A stretch of DNA of 13,119 nucleotides from Candidatus Bathyarchaeota archaeon (lineage in GTDB: Archaea > Thermoproteota > Bathyarchaeia > Bathyarchaeales > Bathyarchaeaceae). The notes below the pieces were generated by a model. It ran no database searches, had not been told where the DNA came from, and saw only the letters and a list, made by a program, of their open reading frames with translations. Positions within the stretch are counted from its first letter, which is position 1; the number at the start of each line of letters is the position of its first letter. Location of the stretch: NCBI GenBank assembly GCA_029883255.1, contig JAOUJL010000023.1:1-13119 (forward strand), read 5' to 3'. Both the position numbers and the translations under genes were made by a program. Shown here in pieces: positions 5,816 to 12,909 of the stretch.

Positions 5816-7075
5816 CTACATTGAGATTGTTTCATGTCTCTCAGGAACGTACACTTCAGTTATTCCCGAAATTTTTTCGGAAAGAAGTTGCGCTTGCTCC
5901 ACTTCTCCGTGAACAAGAAAGGTTCTCTTAGGCTCCAACGCCTCTACTAGTTGAACGAGTTCCCCTTGATCAGCATGGCTAGAAAGTTCAATCTGTTTCA
6001 CTTCTGCTTGGACAGAAATTTTGTTCCCTTTTTTGATGAGTTCCCCTTTTTCTTTGGCAATTTTCAGTGGGCTTTCTGGGGGAAGATAACCTGAATTTAT
6101 GACAACGGAGTTGTCTTCGTCTGCTGCCCATTCAGTTAACAAGCGAAGACTTGCACCTGCGTGACCGAAACCTGAGGTGCAGATGACTATAGCGGGCTCC
6201 CGGATCTGACCAGTTCGGTGAAGTTGCTTCACATGTCGGTAGTCAAAAGGTTGCTTTTGTTGTTGGATTTCTTGTGTAAAGAACTGTTTATAATCGTTGA
6301 AGTATCCTGTGATTTTGTGTGCTAGCGGGGATATTGTGTAGACATTGTAGTTCGGTAGGATTCCGTCCTCCATAGCCTGGTCGATTCTTTTAGCCATTTC
6401 TTGACTTCGGTGGAAGGCGAATGCAGGGATCAAAACGTTTCCTTTTCTCTCAATTGTGCGGAGAATTTGTCTGAAAAGCTGGTCGACTAATTCGTTTCTC
6501 GGCAGTCGAACTTTTCCGCCATAAGTTGACTCGATAATCAATGCATCAGGTTTTTGTGGGAGCTTCTCTGGTTTGCTTCCTTCCAAAATTTCAGTGTCGT
6601 GAAGACAAAAATCCCCCGTATACAAAATTTCTTTTCCCTCAACATGGATGCTGGTCATTTTCGCCCCGGCAACATGCCCTGCTGGATACAATTGGATTGA
6701 CATTCCAAGCAGGGCAACAGAATCTCGGATCCACCAAGATTTTTTGATATTGTCTACATCCTGATTGTTATAGGAGAAGTGGTTTCCATTCATGTTCTGA
6801 ATTTTTATCATGTCGCGTAGGAGATCGGTAGTGACATCACGGGTTATCCTAGATCCAATTATCACTGGATTCCCTCGAGAGAGGCTTAAGAGATTTCCGG
6901 AGTGATCTAAATGAGCATGGCTGATGATTATTGCATCAAAATCCTTCGGAAACTGATCGGAAACTTTTTCTCCGACCTTGATGCCGTAGTCTAATGCAAT
7001 CTTCCCATACTCAGTTTCGATTGCGATGCAGGAGCCACCTACTTCTCGGACTCCTCCAAGGAAATGAATTCTCAT
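5816..7075 (-). CDS. Beta-CASP metallo-beta-lactamase ribonuclease, aCPSF2/RNase J type
   Basis: The 419-residue protein has the full beta-CASP ribonuclease layout. Lactamase part: SHAHLDHSG with the zinc-binding HxHxDH at 53-58, AGHVAGA with H134, and YTGDF with D155. Beta-CASP part: motif A IESTYG (E182), motif B AFAFHRSQE (H222), motif C SSHAD (H367), and a final VHGE (H389). Histidine at motif C is typical of RNA-cleaving members. With no KH domains it is not aCPSF1; the length fits aCPSF2, though aRNase J is the near alternative. These enzymes process or degrade RNA by endo- or 5'-exonucleolytic cleavage with two zinc ions in the cytoplasm. The frame is open 26 codons further upstream to an ATG at 7153, but ATG at 7075 is preferred: GGAGGT lies six bases before it, and the family begins directly with the MRIHFLGG strand. 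It is probably monocistronic. Confidence 0.93.
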   Translation of the reverse strand: MRIHFLGGVREVGGSCIAIETEYGKIALDYGIKVGEKVSDQFPKDFDAIIISHAHLDHSGNLLSLSRGNPVIIGSRITRDVTTDLLRDMIKIQNMNGNHFSYNNQDVDNIKKSWWIRDSVALLGMSIQLYPAGHVAGAKMTSIHVEGKEILYTGDFCLHDTEILEGSKPEKLPQKPDALIIESTYGGKVRLPRNELVDQLFRQILRTIERKGNVLIPAFAFHRSQEMAKRIDQAMEDGILPNYNVYTISPLAHKITGYFNDYKQFFTQEIQQQKQPFDYRHVKQLHRTGQIREPAIVICTSGFGHAGASLRLLTEWAADEDNSVVINSGYLPPESPLKIAKEKGELIKKGNKISVQAEVKQIELSSHADQGELVQLVEALEPKRTFLVHGEVEQAQLLSEKISGITEVYVPERHETISM

Positions 7076-7087
7076 ACGTGTACCTCC
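7076..7087 (-). promoter_or_regulatory. Shine-Dalgarno that fixes the ribonuclease start
   Basis: GGAGGT (7087-7082 on the minus strand) followed by a six-base spacer precedes ATG at 7075. This decides against the longer reading from 7153, which has no such site. Confidence 0.7.
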
Positions 7088-7230
7088 TTCGTTCTTTAAA
7101 ACGTTGATTCTTCTTGAAAATCGGATGAAATGCTCCGACTCGAAGACGGTCACACTAAGAAACTGTGCTAGACCAAACGTTCTACCGCATCATCACAATA
7201 AGAGGCGGTATATTAAGTTATTGATTGGTC

Positions 7231-7283
7231 ATGCATACATGGACTCGGCTGTTTTCACGGTTTGCCAACTTGCATGTATGTAT
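7231..7283. repeat. Imperfect inverted repeat in the 340-nt spacer between ribonuclease and acetyltransferase genes
   Basis: ATGCATACATG (7231-7241) and CATGTATGTAT (7273-7283) are inverted copies with one mismatch in eleven, 31 nt apart. They lie between two divergently transcribed genes, so a regulator-binding site or hairpin is possible. The rest of the spacer 7076-7415 holds an AT-rich TTAATATA on the minus strand near 7209-7216, possibly the ribonuclease promoter, and TCTAAAAT near 7369-7377, possibly the acetyltransferase promoter; no gene is evident in it. Confidence 0.4.
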
Positions 7284-7415
7284 GAATCGTTACACTTTAC
7301 GCCTAGAAGTTTTTGTCTAAATCCGTTACCATCAATTTTTGTTAAAGTGCCTAGACAGGTATCCAAAAGTCTAAAATTCCTTTCCTAACCAGATAGAAGT
7401 TGGGTCGAAGACCAT

Positions 7416-7883
7416 TTGCCTATCACCGTACGACGAGCAACAATCAAGGATTTGGAAACGCTTTATAAAATTGAAAGAGAATGCTTCACTTTAGAGGCAT
7501 TCACAAAACAGCACATAACCTTTCTTCTAGAAAACCCGCATAACATCAGGTTAGCCGCGTGGAAGAACAACGAGATTGCAGGCTTCATCATCGGCTTAAT
7601 TCAGAATTTCAACAAAACAAGAATTGGCCGTGTATATACATTGGACGTTGCAGTTAAACACAGAAGAAAAGGGATTGGGCTGAAACTTCTTAACGAGCTT
7701 GAACAAGTGTTCATCGAAAAAGGTGTTAAGAACTGTTATCTTGAGGCCCGCACAGACAACATGGCAGCACGGGAACTTTACCGCAAACACGGATATACGA
7801 AAGTTAAACACTTGAAAGACTATTATTCCAAAGGGATTCATGGAACTTTACTGGTAAAGAAGCTGCTTTACGGGGTTCAGTAA
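7416..7883 (+). CDS. rimI: GNAT N-acetyltransferase, RimI/Ard1-like
   Basis: The 155-residue protein is a complete GNAT domain. The acetyl-CoA-binding motif A is VAVKHRRKGIGLKLLNELE (78-96), with the RRKGIG pyrophosphate loop at 83-88. Motif B follows as LEARTDNMAARELYRKHGYT (109-128), where N115 and Y122 are the usual RimI-class residues. The N-terminal VRRATIKDLETLYKIERECF is also typical of RimI. In archaea this family acetylates protein N-termini, including the chromatin protein Alba and ribosomal proteins; the substrates here are unknown. The start is taken as TTG at 7416; no ATG or GTG is available between the upstream stop at 7386 and conserved residues. There is no good Shine-Dalgarno. 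The gene is followed by a 176-nt spacer and then the membrane-protein gene on the same strand, which has its own promoter. Confidence 0.9.
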   Translation: MPITVRRATIKDLETLYKIERECFTLEAFTKQHITFLLENPHNIRLAAWKNNEIAGFIIGLIQNFNKTRIGRVYTLDVAVKHRRKGIGLKLLNELEQVFIEKGVKNCYLEARTDNMAARELYRKHGYTKVKHLKDYYSKGIHGTLLVKKLLYGVQ

Positions 7884-7999
7884 TGAGCGTTAGACCGTAT
7901 TTTTCATGCATTAATGATACCTTCGCTGAAATGTTTCCAGAGGGGCGCGCGCACGGAATCCATGAAAATTCTTCCTGATCGAAATTCTATTTTAAAAAG

Positions 8000-8054
8000 T
8001 TTATTTACTGCTCTAGAAGCATTCTGAAACCAGTGATTGTGAGTATAAAGGGGG
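8000..8054 (+). promoter_or_regulatory. Promoter and Shine-Dalgarno of the ECF-S-like membrane protein gene
   Basis: TTTATTTA at 8000-8007, preceded by an A-rich BRE-like AAAAAG, would start transcription near 8029. AGGGGG at 8049-8054 lies five bases before ATG at 8060. Together they give a leader of about 30 nt, too short for a riboswitch. Confidence 0.45.
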
Positions 8055-8059
8055 CTAAA

Positions 8060-8803
8060 ATGTATTCATTTACGGAGAAATTTAAGAAATCATCTTTTGT
8101 TTCATTAATCTCAGTTTTCGCAGCCTTTAACGTGATTTGTGATTCATTGATGAGCTTGCCTTTACCATTTTCGGGTGTTTGGTACAGTTGGATTTTTATA
8201 GCTACGCCTATTAGCGGAATATTATTGGGTCCATGCGCTGGTTTTCTCTCCAGTTTAACTGGAGTAATGGTTGGTCATTCTATGGTTTTCCGAGGGCCTG
8301 AGGAATTTCTTTTTACGTTTGGTGCGCCGATCGGGGCGATGATTTCAGCTCTTCTCTTCAGAGGTAGATGGAGAGAAGTTTTAGTTTACTATTTAGTTTT
8401 GCTTGGAGCCTTTTTTATTACACCAGTTGCATGGCAGCTTCCGTTGTGGGGTATGTGGGATGTATTTTTTGCCTTTGGCTGTCTTCTTACGGTTATTGTT
8501 GCGATTCAGAAATGGAAAAATATATGGAACACTAGAGCTAACACCAAGCTTCTCTACATCCTTGCGTTATGCGCCTTTATTGGACTAGAAGCTGACGTTT
8601 TGTTTCGCATATTCATTTTCGTACCTTGCCAGACTTACCAATCAATTTATGGTTTCAACGTGTTGGATCTACAATCTATTTGGGGCATGGGTGCCGTTGA
8701 AACGCCAATAAAAGCGGCGTTGTCCACGCTAATAACCGCTATCATGGGTCCACCAATAATCATGGTTGTCCGAAAAACGGGTTTGGTGTTTGTTAAAGAT
8801 TAG
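8060..8803 (+). CDS. Membrane protein resembling the S component of an ECF transporter
   Basis: The 247-residue product has about six hydrophobic segments: roughly residues 11-30, 40-62, 75-95, 105-122, 130-147, 165-185, with a last one near 220-235. The block ATPISGILLGPCAGFLSSLT and FGAPIGAMISALLF, with small residues and a GP-AGF---L-G pattern, resembles the substrate-binding S components of energy-coupling-factor vitamin importers. Those proteins bind a vitamin or metal in the membrane and share an EcfA-EcfT energising module; none is in view. Substrate cannot be told. Conserved tryptophans (SGVWYSW, WQLPLWGMWD) may line a pocket, which is inference. ATG at 8060 is preferred over GTG at 8033 because of the nearby AGGGGG. 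The stop overlaps by 11 nt the 3' end of the ATP-grasp gene on the other strand. Confidence 0.6.
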   Translation: MYSFTEKFKKSSFVSLISVFAAFNVICDSLMSLPLPFSGVWYSWIFIATPISGILLGPCAGFLSSLTGVMVGHSMVFRGPEEFLFTFGAPIGAMISALLFRGRWREVLVYYLVLLGAFFITPVAWQLPLWGMWDVFFAFGCLLTVIVAIQKWKNIWNTRANTKLLYILALCAFIGLEADVLFRIFIFVPCQTYQSIYGFNVLDLQSIWGMGAVETPIKAALSTLITAIMGPPIIMVVRKTGLVFVKD

Positions 8804-10031
8804 AAACTGGAGAAAGCGTTCTATAGATTACCTTAGCTATTTTCTTAGCTTTCTGTAACGAATCATTTCGACTACTTTCAGTCACGATGGAACATAGAGG
8901 CTCTCCCTTCTCAATCACGGTTTTCGGAAATGGAATGTCTCTAACTTCTTTGAAAATTGTTAAATCAGGCACTATCACTTGTTTAGGAGCAAACAAAATC
9001 AATCGAGTGCTAAAGGTAAAATTTTTCCTTCGCACCGTTGGGAGGGACCCATGTAAACATGCGTTGACATGTGCCTTCACCAAATTTATTCCAAGTACTC
9101 GTTCAACACACTCTAGAGTCCCTTGAAATCGAGGGTTTATCTCTATTACATAGGGTACATTTTCCTTAGAAATTACTAAATCAATACCGTTAGAGCCTAT
9201 AAGACCGAAATGCAAAGCAATTTTTCTAGTAATATGTTCACACTTTCCTGAAATTAGGTTGGCAGAATGAAAGGGGACAATATTTCCACAATATCCAAAT
9301 GGCTCACTTTGAAATGTATAAGGCACTCCTATCAACTGTTCGTTTATCGTCAAAATTTTGACAACGTTATGAGAAGCAAGAAAAGATATGCTGATGTGAG
9401 CTCCAATGACATGTTTTTGAATCAAAATGTTATCGTCAAACACTAAAACTTCTTGAAATGCTCGCCTCAGTTCTTGCGGGCTCTTAGCAATTCTAATGCC
9501 AATTCCTCCGAAACCTCTTGAAGGCTTTAGCACCACCGGATATTCAATTTCTGCAGCTATCTTTATTGCCTCCTTAACATCTGTAACTATTGCTGTTTCA
9601 GGATGCGGAATTCCTAAATGTTTGAGTTCTTCAAAAAATTTCGGTTTTTCACGGACATTTTTGACAGTTTGGGATGAATTCCCCAAAATTGGAACCAAAT
9701 CGTTCAATTCGCAGAAAATGTCAAAGTAATCATCTAATCCTGAGGAAAGCAAAACGGCATCTATCTCGTTTTCTTGCAGTAAAGACTTTGTCAATGGGAG
9801 AAAGGCTTCAGGCTTGAAGTCTAATTCGAAACGTCCGCAACTTTTTGCGGGTTTTTGGCGTACTATGGATTTATATTTGATGCAAATATGCTGTAAATCG
9901 AGGTCGCCAAAATAATCTGCAGCATAAACCTGGTAGCCTGCTCTTTTCGCCGAGCTAGCTAGGGAAACTAGGTCAATTCCAATTGCTAAAAGACTACGAA
10001 CATCGGAGTTGAACATAGTTACCTTCCTCAT
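8793..10031 (-). CDS. ATP-grasp carboxylate ligase of unknown substrate (COG2232-like)
   Basis: The 412-residue protein has the ATP-grasp fold. The N-terminal domain has the preATP-grasp start followed by SAKRAGYQVYAADYFGDLDL (27-46), a signature of predicted carboligases of COG2232. ATP binding is shown by YPVVLKPSRGFGGIGIR (164-180) with K169 and a glycine-rich loop. Metal coordination is shown by YVIEINPRFQGTLE (294-307) with E297 and N299. Such enzymes activate a carboxylate as acyl-phosphate and join it to an amine; the substrate is not known for this group. ATG at 10031 is used here; a second ATG at 10016 has AGGAAGG just before it, and a TATA-like TTTATTTA at 10058-10051 lies at a distance that could serve either. 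The YkgJ-like gene lies 60 nt upstream on the same strand, so the two may be co-transcribed. Confidence 0.85.
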   Translation of the reverse strand: MRKVTMFNSDVRSLLAIGIDLVSLASSAKRAGYQVYAADYFGDLDLQHICIKYKSIVRQKPAKSCGRFELDFKPEAFLPLTKSLLQENEIDAVLLSSGLDDYFDIFCELNDLVPILGNSSQTVKNVREKPKFFEELKHLGIPHPETAIVTDVKEAIKIAAEIEYPVVLKPSRGFGGIGIRIAKSPQELRRAFQEVLVFDDNILIQKHVIGAHISISFLASHNVVKILTINEQLIGVPYTFQSEPFGYCGNIVPFHSANLISGKCEHITRKIALHFGLIGSNGIDLVISKENVPYVIEINPRFQGTLECVERVLGINLVKAHVNACLHGSLPTVRRKNFTFSTRLILFAPKQVIVPDLTIFKEVRDIPFPKTVIEKGEPLCSIVTESSRNDSLQKAKKIAKVIYRTLSPVSNL

Positions 10032-10050
10032 GAATTAACAGTTTCTTTAA

Positions 10051-10058
10051 TAAATAAA
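10051..10058 (-). promoter_or_regulatory. Putative TATA box of the ATP-grasp gene
   Basis: TTTATTTA on the minus strand is centred about 24 nt before ATG 10031 and about 39 nt before ATG 10016. A transcript beginning near 10029 would leave only the second ATG, with AGGAAGG ahead of it, as a properly placed start. Confidence 0.4.
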
Positions 10059-10091
10059 TGAAAGCTATGATCACGGAAAACATTGCAAAGT

Positions 10092-10754
10092 CTATGCTTC
10101 TAACCTAGCAAAAATGCAATGAAGCTTATCTTTGTGCTTTTTCTCATAAGGAACGGTTTGTTCTATGAACCTTGTTTTGGTATTTTCACTGTTCAGGTTG
10201 AATATCGCTTCAACTATATGGTTTATGATAAAACGCTTATCGACAAGCTCTCCATCTGCGTTGTTTAAACCTCGGCAGCATGAAATAATTCTTATGATAG
10301 TACAGTTGGGCGAAGGCGTCTCAACCTCAAAAGGATAAAGTCTGCACAAAATCGGTCTCACATCATAGATAGCACATTCATAAGAACGCTTTTCACGGTT
10401 GAACTTGAGAAAAATGCATGAGCCATCTTTCTTATTTCTCAGGCAGCCGTACGGAGTAACCACGCTTTCATATCTCCCATTTTGCACAGGTCCAAGAAAA
10501 CTTTCTGTCTTGTAGCCCGCTTGTTCAATTTGCTCGATGTCTCCTCGGGTAAGGTTTGGTCCACCTAACTCACAGCAAAAAGTGGCGCATTGTTTACATT
10601 TGAATCGAAGATTCTTTTGGTAGACCGTTATATTCGTAATCTGCCTAGTTACTGGGTCTAGAATGATTCTGGCAACGTTTTCGCCTAACTTCAAGCATGA
10701 ACATCCTACGTTTGCACTTTGGCTATTAGTGTTCAAGTTCTTTTTAAGCTTCAT
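10092..10754 (-). CDS. YkgJ-family cysteine-cluster protein
   Basis: The 220-residue protein carries the CxxCxxxCC entry motif (C53, C56, C60, C61 in FKCKQCATFCC), then GSCIFL with C113, CAIYDVRPILCRLYPFEV with C127 and C137, and later cysteines at 151, 159 and 160. The order FxCxxC..CC, GxCxFL, CxIY..RPxxCRxYPF defines the YkgJ/CxxCxxCC family. These proteins bind zinc or an iron-sulfur cluster; a general function is not established. Additional cysteines at 18 and 20 in an N-terminal VGCSC stretch are unusual. There is no signal or membrane segment. The start is ATG 10754, without a clear Shine-Dalgarno; AAAATTAG about 24 nt upstream might serve a leaderless transcript. The ATP-grasp gene follows 60 nt downstream on the same strand, and the phosphorylase gene diverges upstream. 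Confidence 0.85.
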   Translation of the reverse strand: MKLKKNLNTNSQSANVGCSCLKLGENVARIILDPVTRQITNITVYQKNLRFKCKQCATFCCELGGPNLTRGDIEQIEQAGYKTESFLGPVQNGRYESVVTPYGCLRNKKDGSCIFLKFNREKRSYECAIYDVRPILCRLYPFEVETPSPNCTIIRIISCCRGLNNADGELVDKRFIINHIVEAIFNLNSENTKTRFIEQTVPYEKKHKDKLHCIFARLEA

Positions 10755-10828
10755 CGGGGTCGGTTTAATCTTTCTAATTTTCTCAGTTCATTGAAACATA
10801 CGAAGTTCCTGAAAACTTTTTTTCCATA

Positions 10829-10884
10829 ACTTTTTTAAGAACGAAACATCGAGATATGAACCCGTTTTGACGTTTCAGGAGATC
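10829..10884 (+). promoter_or_regulatory. Promoter and Shine-Dalgarno of the AMP phosphorylase gene
   Basis: TTTTTTAAG near 10831-10839 would start transcription about 10860. AGGAGATC at 10877-10884 lies seven to nine bases before the CTG at 10891. The spacer 10755-10890 otherwise holds no gene. Confidence 0.4.
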
Positions 10885-10890
10885 TAAACG

Positions 10891-12429
10891 CTGATTAAAC
10901 TAAAAGCAAGACTAATTACTGTTCCAGTGGGTAAACGTCTGGCTCTGTTGCATGAAGAAGACGCGAAAAGAAGCGGCATACTCTCTCACAACCGAGTGAA
11001 AATCAATCATAGAAAACAAACTACCACGGCGTTCACGGAGACTACAAACACATACCTTCAACCAGGCGAAATCGGCATCACTAAAGAACTGCAAGAGGAA
11101 CTCAAAATCAAGGACGGCAACCTCGTCTCCGTGTCATCCGCAAAGATACCTGAATCCATCAAACACATTCACAAAAAGATGAGAGGACAGACACTCACAA
11201 AAGATGAAATCTACAACGTAATAAACGACATCGCCAACCACAAACTAAGTGAAATAGAAATCACAGAGCTTCTCATGGCAGAAGAGTTTCACGGCTTAAA
11301 CATGGATGAAATCGTATACATAACAAAAGCCATGGTTGACACCGGAACTACAATTGACTTCGGGCGTCCATGCTACGACAAACACAGTGTGGGCGGAGTG
11401 CCTGGCAACAAAGTGACGCTTCTTATAGTTCCAATAGTGGCAGCTGCAGGCTTGTTGATTCCAAAAACTAGCAGCCGCGCGGTCACTAGTTCTTCAGGCA
11501 CCGTTGATACCATGGAAGTGCTTGCGGACGTAGAGTTTACTGCAAGTGAACTAAAAGAAATAGCGTTGAAAGCAGGAGGTGCTATTGCTTGGGGCGGCAA
11601 ATTGGGTATCGCTCCGGCAGACGACATCCTAATTCGAGTTGAGTATCCCCTCAGCATCGACCCCACAGGACAGATGCTCGCCAGCATCATGGCTAAGAAA
11701 CTCGCAGTTGGAGCTGACTGCGTGGTAATCGATATCCCAGTTGGGATAGGGGCAAAGGTTGAAAAGATAGAGGACGCTCGAAAGCTCGCTCAAAGTTTTG
11801 TGGAACTGGGTAACCGTTTCAATGTGCAAGTTCAATGTGGAATAACGTATGGTGGACAACTAGTAGGACACTCGGTGGGACCAGCTTTGGAGGCTCGTGA
11901 GGCTCTCTTAGCATTACAAGGGAAAGGACCAGCAAGCTTAATTGAAAAATCAACCGCGTTAGCTGGTATACTCCTTGAAATGGGAGGCGTTGCGTCACCG
12001 AATGAAGGAAAAGAGGTGGCTAAAGAGATTCTTTTTTCCAGGAAGGCACTGAAGAAAATGAAAGAAATCATCGAGATACAAGGAGGAGACCCTAAAATCG
12101 AACCTGAAAAAATCCCAATTGGAGAACACAGCATCGCTTTAAGAGCCCCTTGTGATGGTTTCGTAACGAACGTGGATAACGCGGCAATAACCGCTATCAC
12201 CCGTGCATCGGGTGCTCCAATCGAGAAGGGGGCTGGTGTTGCTTTACGTTGGAAAAGAGGATATAAAGTGAAAAAAGATGATGTACTGCTTGAAATCTAT
12301 GCTGAACAAGAATCTAAGCTCGCTGAAGCGTACAACGTGGCGTTAAGGACAAACCCCGTTACCGTTGAAGGAATGTTGTTACATAGGATTCCAGAACAGT
12401 TTAGAAAAGTGGCGTATAATTCGAATTAG
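10891..12429 (+). CDS. deoA: AMP phosphorylase (archaeal DeoA family)
   Basis: The product is about 512 residues, the normal size of archaeal AMP phosphorylase (about 500), and longer than bacterial thymidine phosphorylase because of an extra N-terminal domain. Family marks are KHSVGGVPGNKVTLLIVPIV, SSRAVTSSSGTVDTMEVL (close to the phosphorylase signature), and a C-terminal beta-rich domain (LRAPCDGFVTNVDN onward). In archaea the enzyme splits AMP with phosphate to adenine and ribose 1,5-bisphosphate, feeding an isomerase and form III RuBisCO; neither partner is in the window. The start matters: in-frame GTG at 10927 would remove IKLKARLITVPVGKRLAL's first half, yet the family begins with a similar 'KLK-R-LD' strand. 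After the stop at 10885 only ACG, CTG (10891) and ATT are available, so CTG is chosen, with AGGAGATC ahead of it. It is convergent with the small helix-hairpin-helix gene, 11 nt away. Confidence 0.95.
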   Translation: MIKLKARLITVPVGKRLALLHEEDAKRSGILSHNRVKINHRKQTTTAFTETTNTYLQPGEIGITKELQEELKIKDGNLVSVSSAKIPESIKHIHKKMRGQTLTKDEIYNVINDIANHKLSEIEITELLMAEEFHGLNMDEIVYITKAMVDTGTTIDFGRPCYDKHSVGGVPGNKVTLLIVPIVAAAGLLIPKTSSRAVTSSSGTVDTMEVLADVEFTASELKEIALKAGGAIAWGGKLGIAPADDILIRVEYPLSIDPTGQMLASIMAKKLAVGADCVVIDIPVGIGAKVEKIEDARKLAQSFVELGNRFNVQVQCGITYGGQLVGHSVGPALEAREALLALQGKGPASLIEKSTALAGILLEMGGVASPNEGKEVAKEILFSRKALKKMKEIIEIQGGDPKIEPEKIPIGEHSIALRAPCDGFVTNVDNAAITAITRASGAPIEKGAGVALRWKRGYKVKKDDVLLEIYAEQESKLAEAYNVALRTNPVTVEGMLLHRIPEQFRKVAYNSN

Positions 12430-12453
12430 AAGCGTATATGTTAAGATGCTTCT
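12428..12453. terminator. Possible bidirectional hairpin between convergent genes
   Basis: AGAAGC (12428-12433) and GCTTCT (12448-12453) are perfect inverted arms 14 nt apart, spanning the stops of the phosphorylase gene and the convergent 58-residue gene. Only a short T run follows, so termination is uncertain. Confidence 0.3.
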
Positions 12454-12617
12454 TTGATGAGCTTGTCTGTTTCTTTGATCCATCTACGAGTTATTTTTTG
12501 TGAAACCCTTATCTTTGCTGACAACACTTTGGCCGAGGTCTTAGCCAAATCTTCAACCGTACCGATCCCTGATCTCTCTAATCGTTCTGTCCTTTTAGGC
12601 CTTATTCCTTTTACCAT
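12441..12617 (-). CDS. Small helix-hairpin-helix protein
   Basis: A 58-residue protein reads from ATG 12617 to TAA 12441, short enough to be missed by common length cut-offs. The segment ERLERSGIGTVEDLAKTSAK followed by VLSAKIRVSQKITRRWIKET fits a helix-hairpin-helix of the DUF4332/RPA-tail type: 'L---GI-TVEDLA--S---L------S------WI--A'. HhH motifs bind DNA without sequence preference, or mediate protein contacts. It is basic (K, R-rich ends), which agrees with nucleic-acid binding. It lies 59 nt downstream of a small membrane-protein gene on the same strand. No good Shine-Dalgarno is visible; the ATG sits in CAAACTTTAAATGG. Confidence 0.7.
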   Translation of the reverse strand: MVKGIRPKRTERLERSGIGTVEDLAKTSAKVLSAKIRVSQKITRRWIKETDKLIKEAS

Positions 12618-12676
12618 TTAAAGTTTGACAGATGATTCGACATTGCCGTAGGAGTTGATGTGACTAAAGGTGTAAG

Positions 12677-12871
12677 TTAGGGCGTTAGTGGAGTTGGCAC
12701 AGTTTTACCCGGTCTCATCAGATGACCCAGCCCAACGAAGGCTAAACCCGAAACCATCAAGAATGATGGTAACATTGCTTCCATTTCTGGAGGAACCAGA
12801 TAGCTCTGAAAAAAAGCTGATAAGATGAGGCATACAAGTGCGCCACTGTATAAAACGTAATCTGACCTCAT
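12677..12871 (-). CDS. Small two-helix membrane protein of unknown function
   Basis: The 64-residue product has two hydrophobic helices, about residues 5-25 (YVLYSGALVCLILSAFFQSY) and 32-51 (LPSFLMVSGLAFVGLGHLM), joined by a short loop with prolines and acidic residues (VPPEMEAM), then a basic-polar, proline-rich tail. It is not recognised. ATG at 12871 is preferred because AAGAGG lies seven bases ahead (12884-12879); GTG at 12892 would add seven residues but has no site before it. It starts 38 nt after the stop of the open frame that enters from the window edge, and the helix-hairpin-helix gene follows. Confidence 0.65.
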   Translation of the reverse strand: MRSDYVLYSGALVCLILSAFFQSYLVPPEMEAMLPSFLMVSGLAFVGLGHLMRPGKTVPTPLTP

Positions 12872-12909
12872 GTATTTTCCTCTTGTAGCCACTCTTCATC
12901 TAAAGGAGT

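Noticed and set aside
7076..7153. N-terminal extension of the ribonuclease from ATG 7153
   Set aside because: The added 26 residues do not resemble the family, and GGAGGT directly precedes the ATG at 7075.
7104..7388. A 94-codon plus-strand open frame in the spacer upstream of the acetyltransferase gene
   Set aside because: Composition is unlike protein (many H, C, F and scattered charges), it overlaps the ribonuclease start region, and it spans the inverted repeat and promoter-like boxes.
2796..7953. Alternating GCGCGC tracts in spacers near 2797-2807 and 7945-7952
   Set aside because: Only eight to eleven bases long; too short to support Z-DNA or a shared site without further copies.
11373..11690. 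A 105-codon minus-strand frame antisense to AMP phosphorylase
   Set aside because: It lies opposite the most conserved catalytic motifs and has shadow composition.
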